Shown here: positions 36,076-39,407 of the stretch, piece by piece | How the letters are laid out: the number at the start of each line of letters is the position of its first letter | Position numbering within the stretch: the first letter of the stretch is position 1 | Source: an uncultured bacterium | Lineage (GTDB): Bacteria > Planctomycetota > UBA1135 > GCA-002686595 | Direction: 5' to 3' | Assembly (NCBI GenBank): GCA_937896235.1 | Contig: CALBMX010000022.1 | Coordinates: forward strand, 1 to 39,407 | Length of the DNA: 39,407 bases | Translations under genes and position numbers: made by a program | The notes under the pieces: generated by a model | Told to the model about the DNA's origin: nothing | Database searches by the model: none | The model's input: the letters and a program-made list of their open reading frames with translations, nothing else

Positions 36076-37428
36076 TTAGCGCCAGTCGGGCCCTTCGGGC
36101 TCTTTCTCGGTCAAGACTTGCTCAACCGCCAACTCGAGAATCTCCAAGCGCACGTCGCTCGACATGTCGCGTTTCAGTTGCCCCAATGCGCCCTCAGAGA
36201 GTCGCATCACCAGGACTGCGGTTCCGTCTTCCAAGTAGTTTTCTTCGACGCAGCGCCCCGAGTGCCGAACGCTTGCAAGTAGAGCTCCAGCGCTCGCTGG
36301 GATTTCAACTCGGATTAGAGCGGAGCGTCGGTCGAGGTGTTCAGCGACGAGCGCTTCAAATTTGTCGAGTCCCTCCCCCGTCTTCGCCGACACGAACACA
36401 GCATCCTCTTCGCGATTGTTCACGAACAGAGGTGCGTCACCTTCAAATCGATCGATCTTGTTATAGACGATCAAATCGGCGAAACGGTGCGCCGACAGGT
36501 CAGCCAGCACATGGTCGACAGCCGCCATCTGATCGGCCACATCGGGGTGGGCCGTGTCGACGACATGGACCAAGAGGTCAACATTGAGAGCCTCTTCCAG
36601 GGTCGCGTGGAACGACGCAACCAAGTGGTGTGGCAAGCGCTGCAGAAAGCCGACTGTGTCTGAAACAAGAACTGTACGCCCGTCTTCCAGCTTCCACTTT
36701 CGGGTGCGCGTGTCTAGTGTCGCAAAGAGCATGTCCGCTGCTAGCTCGTCAGCGCCAGTAAGTATGTTGAGCAAAGTGGACTTACCGGCATTTGTGTAGC
36801 CGATCAGGCCGAGTGTGTAGACATCCGAACGCGACTGAACTTGACGGCGCTTGCGAGCCTCGATCGTCTTGAGCTCGCGTTTCAAGTCATGGACACGCTT
36901 GAGGAGTAGGCGTTGATCTGTCTCGAGCTGAGTTTCGCCTGGGCCGCGCATGCCAACACCGCCTTTCAGGCGTTCGAGGTGCGTCCACAGTCGACGTAGG
37001 CGGGGAATCAGGTATTCGACTTGAGCAAGCTCGACCTGTAGCCGACTTTGGCGAGTGGATACGCGCTTCGCAAAAATGTCGAGGATCAATTCCGAACGGT
37101 CCACGACACGTACATTGAAAATCTTCTCGAGATTGCGCACTTGAGCGGGAGAGAGGTCGTTGTCCACCACCACCGCGTCAACTGAATGCTCTTCCGCGAG
37201 CAAAGCGATCTCCTCAGCTTTACCGCGCCCCATCATCGTGGCCGAACTCGGCCGGGGTCGACTCTGCGTAATGCCTTCACCAACGACCTCTACGCCGGCT
37301 GCAATACACAATCCGCGCAGCTCGCTAAGGGGGCCATCGTGTTCGGTCACTTGACCTTCAAGGAGAACGCCGCAAACCAGCACGCGCTCTTTCCCACCAT
37401 CTGTCTTGAAAGGACTAATTTCACTCAT
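36076..37428 (-). CDS. hflX: GTPase HflX
   Basis: Ribosome-associated GTPase that splits stalled or hibernating 70S ribosomes under stress. The 450-residue product has the HflX N-terminal domain, the hallmark GGVGMRGPGETQLETDQR (156-173), and G motifs GYTNAGKS (210-217), DTVG (257-260), NKID (323-326) and SAKT (347-350). A C-terminal domain of about 80 residues follows. The start overlaps the nadB stop by 4 bases. A GGGCCC-TTC-GGGCTC hairpin inside its 3' end (36088-36102) could terminate rightward transcription from the LysM gene. Confidence 0.96.
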   Translation of the reverse strand: MSEISPFKTDGGKERVLVCGVLLEGQVTEHDGPLSELRGLCIAAGVEVVGEGITQSRPRPSSATMMGRGKAEEIALLAEEHSVDAVVVDNDLSPAQVRNLEKIFNVRVVDRSELILDIFAKRVSTRQSRLQVELAQVEYLIPRLRRLWTHLERLKGGVGMRGPGETQLETDQRLLLKRVHDLKRELKTIEARKRRQVQSRSDVYTLGLIGYTNAGKSTLLNILTGADELAADMLFATLDTRTRKWKLEDGRTVLVSDTVGFLQRLPHHLVASFHATLEEALNVDLLVHVVDTAHPDVADQMAAVDHVLADLSAHRFADLIVYNKIDRFEGDAPLFVNNREEDAVFVSAKTGEGLDKFEALVAEHLDRRSALIRVEIPASAGALLASVRHSGRCVEENYLEDGTAVLVMRLSEGALGQLKRDMSSDVRLEILELAVEQVLTEKEPEGPDWR

Positions 37429-39152
37429 TTTGTCAGTTCGTTCGCAAGCGCTTGGGTTACGTCGATTCCAAGAATCGCTCCATCCTTGCAGCTTGGTGTA
37501 AGTTCATAGTGAACCGGCGGCGACTCACTTAGAGCGGGGTAATCACTCCGGAAGTGCACTCCTCGGCTCTCTTTGCGGGCGAGCGCTCCCTGGGCGACGA
37601 GACGTGCTACGGTCAGCATATTAAGGAGCTCAAATGAGCGCACTGCCGGCGCAGTCAAGTCTTGAACGGCGCGAGTCCAGAGCTCGATTTTTTCAATCGC
37701 ATCGAGCATGCTCGCCTCGTCCCGCTCAATTCCAAGCTGACGCCACATGAGCGATTTCAAGGAGTAGGTCACGTCTTCTAAGTTGATGCCGACGCCTGGG
37801 GCATCGCGATCCGCTTCGACAGGGCCCGAGATTTCGAGCTGAGGAATGGGAGCTCTCTCTCTGGCTGCCATCAAACCGGATCGTCGGCCGAGGACCATTC
37901 CTTCAAGTAACGAATTCGAGCCCATGCGATTTGCCCCGTGTAACCCGGAGCTGGCGCACTCCCCGACAGCGAGCAAGCCAGGCACGGAGGTCCGCCCATC
38001 TAGATCAGCTTTTAAGCCGCCGACCATATAGTGGGCCCCCGGTCGGACGGGTACGGGGTCCGTCGCGATGTTGATTCCAAAGAGACCGCAGATCCGACTA
38101 ACCGCTGGAAAGAGAGCGTGAGGGTCACCCTTAACCTGAGAGAGGTCAAGATAGACGCTCGTATCTTCTGTCGCAACCATGCGTTCAAAGCAGGCGCGAC
38201 TCACGATGTCACGCGGAGCGAGCTCCGCATCTTTGTGCGCTGCCGGCATGAACCGCTCACCGTGTTTATCAACAAGCAAACCGCCGGCACCCCGAACAAC
38301 TTCACTGATCAATACGCGCGCAGCTCCTGCGATATAGAGGCACGTTGGATGGAACTGAAAGAACTCCATATCACGGACCACGGCGCCAACTCGAAGGCCG
38401 AGTGCGACACCGTCCCCGGTTGCGATTTCCGGATTCGTTGTCTCCCGATAGAGCTGTCCCGCGCCACCGGTTGCCAAGAGTACATGGCCAGCAGCAAAGG
38501 CGACATGAGGAGGTGGTTTGGCCGGATCGAACCTTCGGCCCATCCCCTCGCGAAGAGCGAGGACTCCGTCCACACGGCCAGACTCTCCCTGTAACAAGTC
38601 CAAAGCAAAGTGATTCGGAAAGACCGTGATGTTCGGATGCTCATCCAGAGCGGTCGCTAAGGTTTTCTGAATAACAATCCCGGTCGCATCACCTGAATGA
38701 AAAATCCTCGCGCGCGAGTGACCGCCTTCACGGCTCAAGTGCAGCCTGCCGTCGAGCTCAATATCAAACTTAGCTCCTATGGCTAGCAAGCCGGCAACAG
38801 CTTCTGGTCCACCTCGCACAACCGCCTCCACAGCGGTCGGGTCGGAAAGCCCGCACCCGACCTGAAGGGTATCCGCAATGTGAAGTTCGAACGAATCGTC
38901 TGGAGAGAGCACCGCGGCCATGCCGCCCTTTGCCTCATAGGTGTTCGTCTCCAGCAATCCCATTTTGACTAAAACGGCTACGGAGAGGCCGGCCTCCGCT
39001 GCGGCCAGAGCTGCAGATGCACCAGCGGCACCGCCTCCGACTACGACAAAATCGAAGCGGAAAACCGGGACCTTGCACGGATCGAATCCCTGCAGACGTT
39101 GCTGGAGAGATGAGGCAAATGGGGCAAACGAAGTGTCAGTCAAGTTGCGCAC
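37425..39152 (-). CDS. nadB: L-aspartate oxidase
   Basis: FAD enzyme that oxidises L-aspartate to iminoaspartate, the first step of de novo NAD synthesis. The 575-residue product has the Rossmann motif VVVGGGAAG (36-44), AKGGMAAVLS, the active-site segments HSRARIFHSGDATG and EFFQFHPTCL, and GECASSGLHGANRMGSNSLLEG. The C-terminal helical domain matches NadB rather than fumarate reductase flavoproteins: there is no neighbouring iron-sulfur subunit. The start is a GTG at 39150-39152; an adjacent ATG is out of frame. nadA and nadC are not in the window. Confidence 0.94.
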   Translation of the reverse strand: MRNLTDTSFAPFASSLQQRLQGFDPCKVPVFRFDFVVVGGGAAGASAALAAAEAGLSVAVLVKMGLLETNTYEAKGGMAAVLSPDDSFELHIADTLQVGCGLSDPTAVEAVVRGGPEAVAGLLAIGAKFDIELDGRLHLSREGGHSRARIFHSGDATGIVIQKTLATALDEHPNITVFPNHFALDLLQGESGRVDGVLALREGMGRRFDPAKPPPHVAFAAGHVLLATGGAGQLYRETTNPEIATGDGVALGLRVGAVVRDMEFFQFHPTCLYIAGAARVLISEVVRGAGGLLVDKHGERFMPAAHKDAELAPRDIVSRACFERMVATEDTSVYLDLSQVKGDPHALFPAVSRICGLFGINIATDPVPVRPGAHYMVGGLKADLDGRTSVPGLLAVGECASSGLHGANRMGSNSLLEGMVLGRRSGLMAARERAPIPQLEISGPVEADRDAPGVGINLEDVTYSLKSLMWRQLGIERDEASMLDAIEKIELWTRAVQDLTAPAVRSFELLNMLTVARLVAQGALARKESRGVHFRSDYPALSESPPVHYELTPSCKDGAILGIDVTQALANELTK

Positions 39153-39407
39153 ATTGTAGGTCGCGTTTCTCTCAAAGGAGGTGCGCCCGACTGAAAATAA
39201 GCTGAATCACTAGGGAGGTGTGCGTTGCGTTTCAATCGGATCCCAAGCAGCTCCCCATGGAGGCCTGCACGTCTGGAATCATGCCCACCCTCTGCCCATG
39301 GGCGTCATCATGACTGACTCAAAAGATGGGCCCACCTGAAGTGCATCCCTCTTATCTCTAGGTGCGTGCCGTTCCTCGCTGGGCCGATTCGCTGAGCCGA
39401 TTCGCTG
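39153..39407. other. Upstream region of nadB at the window edge
   Basis: This 255-base stretch has no convincing gene. It should hold the nadB promoter, but I found only weak candidates. The last 25 bases carry a 13-base tandem repeat. Confidence 0.4.
39383..39407. repeat. Short tandem repeat cut by the window end
   Basis: GCCGATTCGCTG occurs at 39383-39394 and again at 39396-39407, a period of 13 bases. A degenerate copy, GCCGTTCCTCGCTG, precedes them. The array may continue outside the window. Confidence 0.6.

Noticed and set aside
39174..39187. AAAGGAGGTG on the plus strand, complementary to the 16S rRNA 3' end
   Set aside because: No start codon with an open frame follows on the plus strand, and the minus-strand match to 16S is limited to about ten bases, so it is neither a used ribosome-binding site nor an rRNA fragment.

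Overview
The window is bacterial chromosome at moderate-to-high GC, gene-dense and largely housekeeping. Lipoprotein signal peptides, an Mla/MCE lipid-transport cassette and a single-chain SecD-SecF fusion point to a diderm. Many genes lack a clear Shine-Dalgarno sequence. I infer Planctomycetota or a neighbouring diderm phylum, with low to moderate confidence, because there is no 16S gene here. No prophage, insertion sequence, CRISPR array or defence island is visible.

Bases 1-15,034 hold a leftward transcription/translation block. A strong sigma70-type promoter precedes tRNA-Thr(UGU), tRNA-Tyr(GUA), tRNA-Gly(UCC), tRNA-Thr(GGU) and tuf, the same order and anticodons as the E. coli thrU-tyrU-glyT-thrT-tufB operon. 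Two hairpins follow tuf, then rpmG-secE-nusG-rplK-rplA-rplJ-rplL-rpoB-rpoC-rpsL-rpsG. The rif and str clusters are therefore joined.

Bases 15,120-20,392 (leftward) carry a GT-C type glycosyltransferase, a MutS2 without its Smr nuclease domain, and aroC. A cystathionine gamma-lyase/synthase gene faces rightward and converges on an HU-family gene across a 22-bp perfect inverted repeat. Leftward trpS, two lipoprotein genes and dtd follow in one likely operon.

Bases 25,728-30,234 form a rightward operon: a lipoprotein of about 15 aromatic-proline repeats, then mlaE, mlaF and an MlaD with six GxGxxG repeats, closed by a strong terminator. The repeat lipoprotein is the least-described part of the window and may be the envelope partner of this lipid transporter.

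The remainder holds ribE (leftward), a possible frameshifted small membrane-protein gene, trmD-rplS with its own promoter, the secDF fusion, a LysM membrane protein, and the leftward pair nadB-hflX. The last 255 bases carry no gene I can support.
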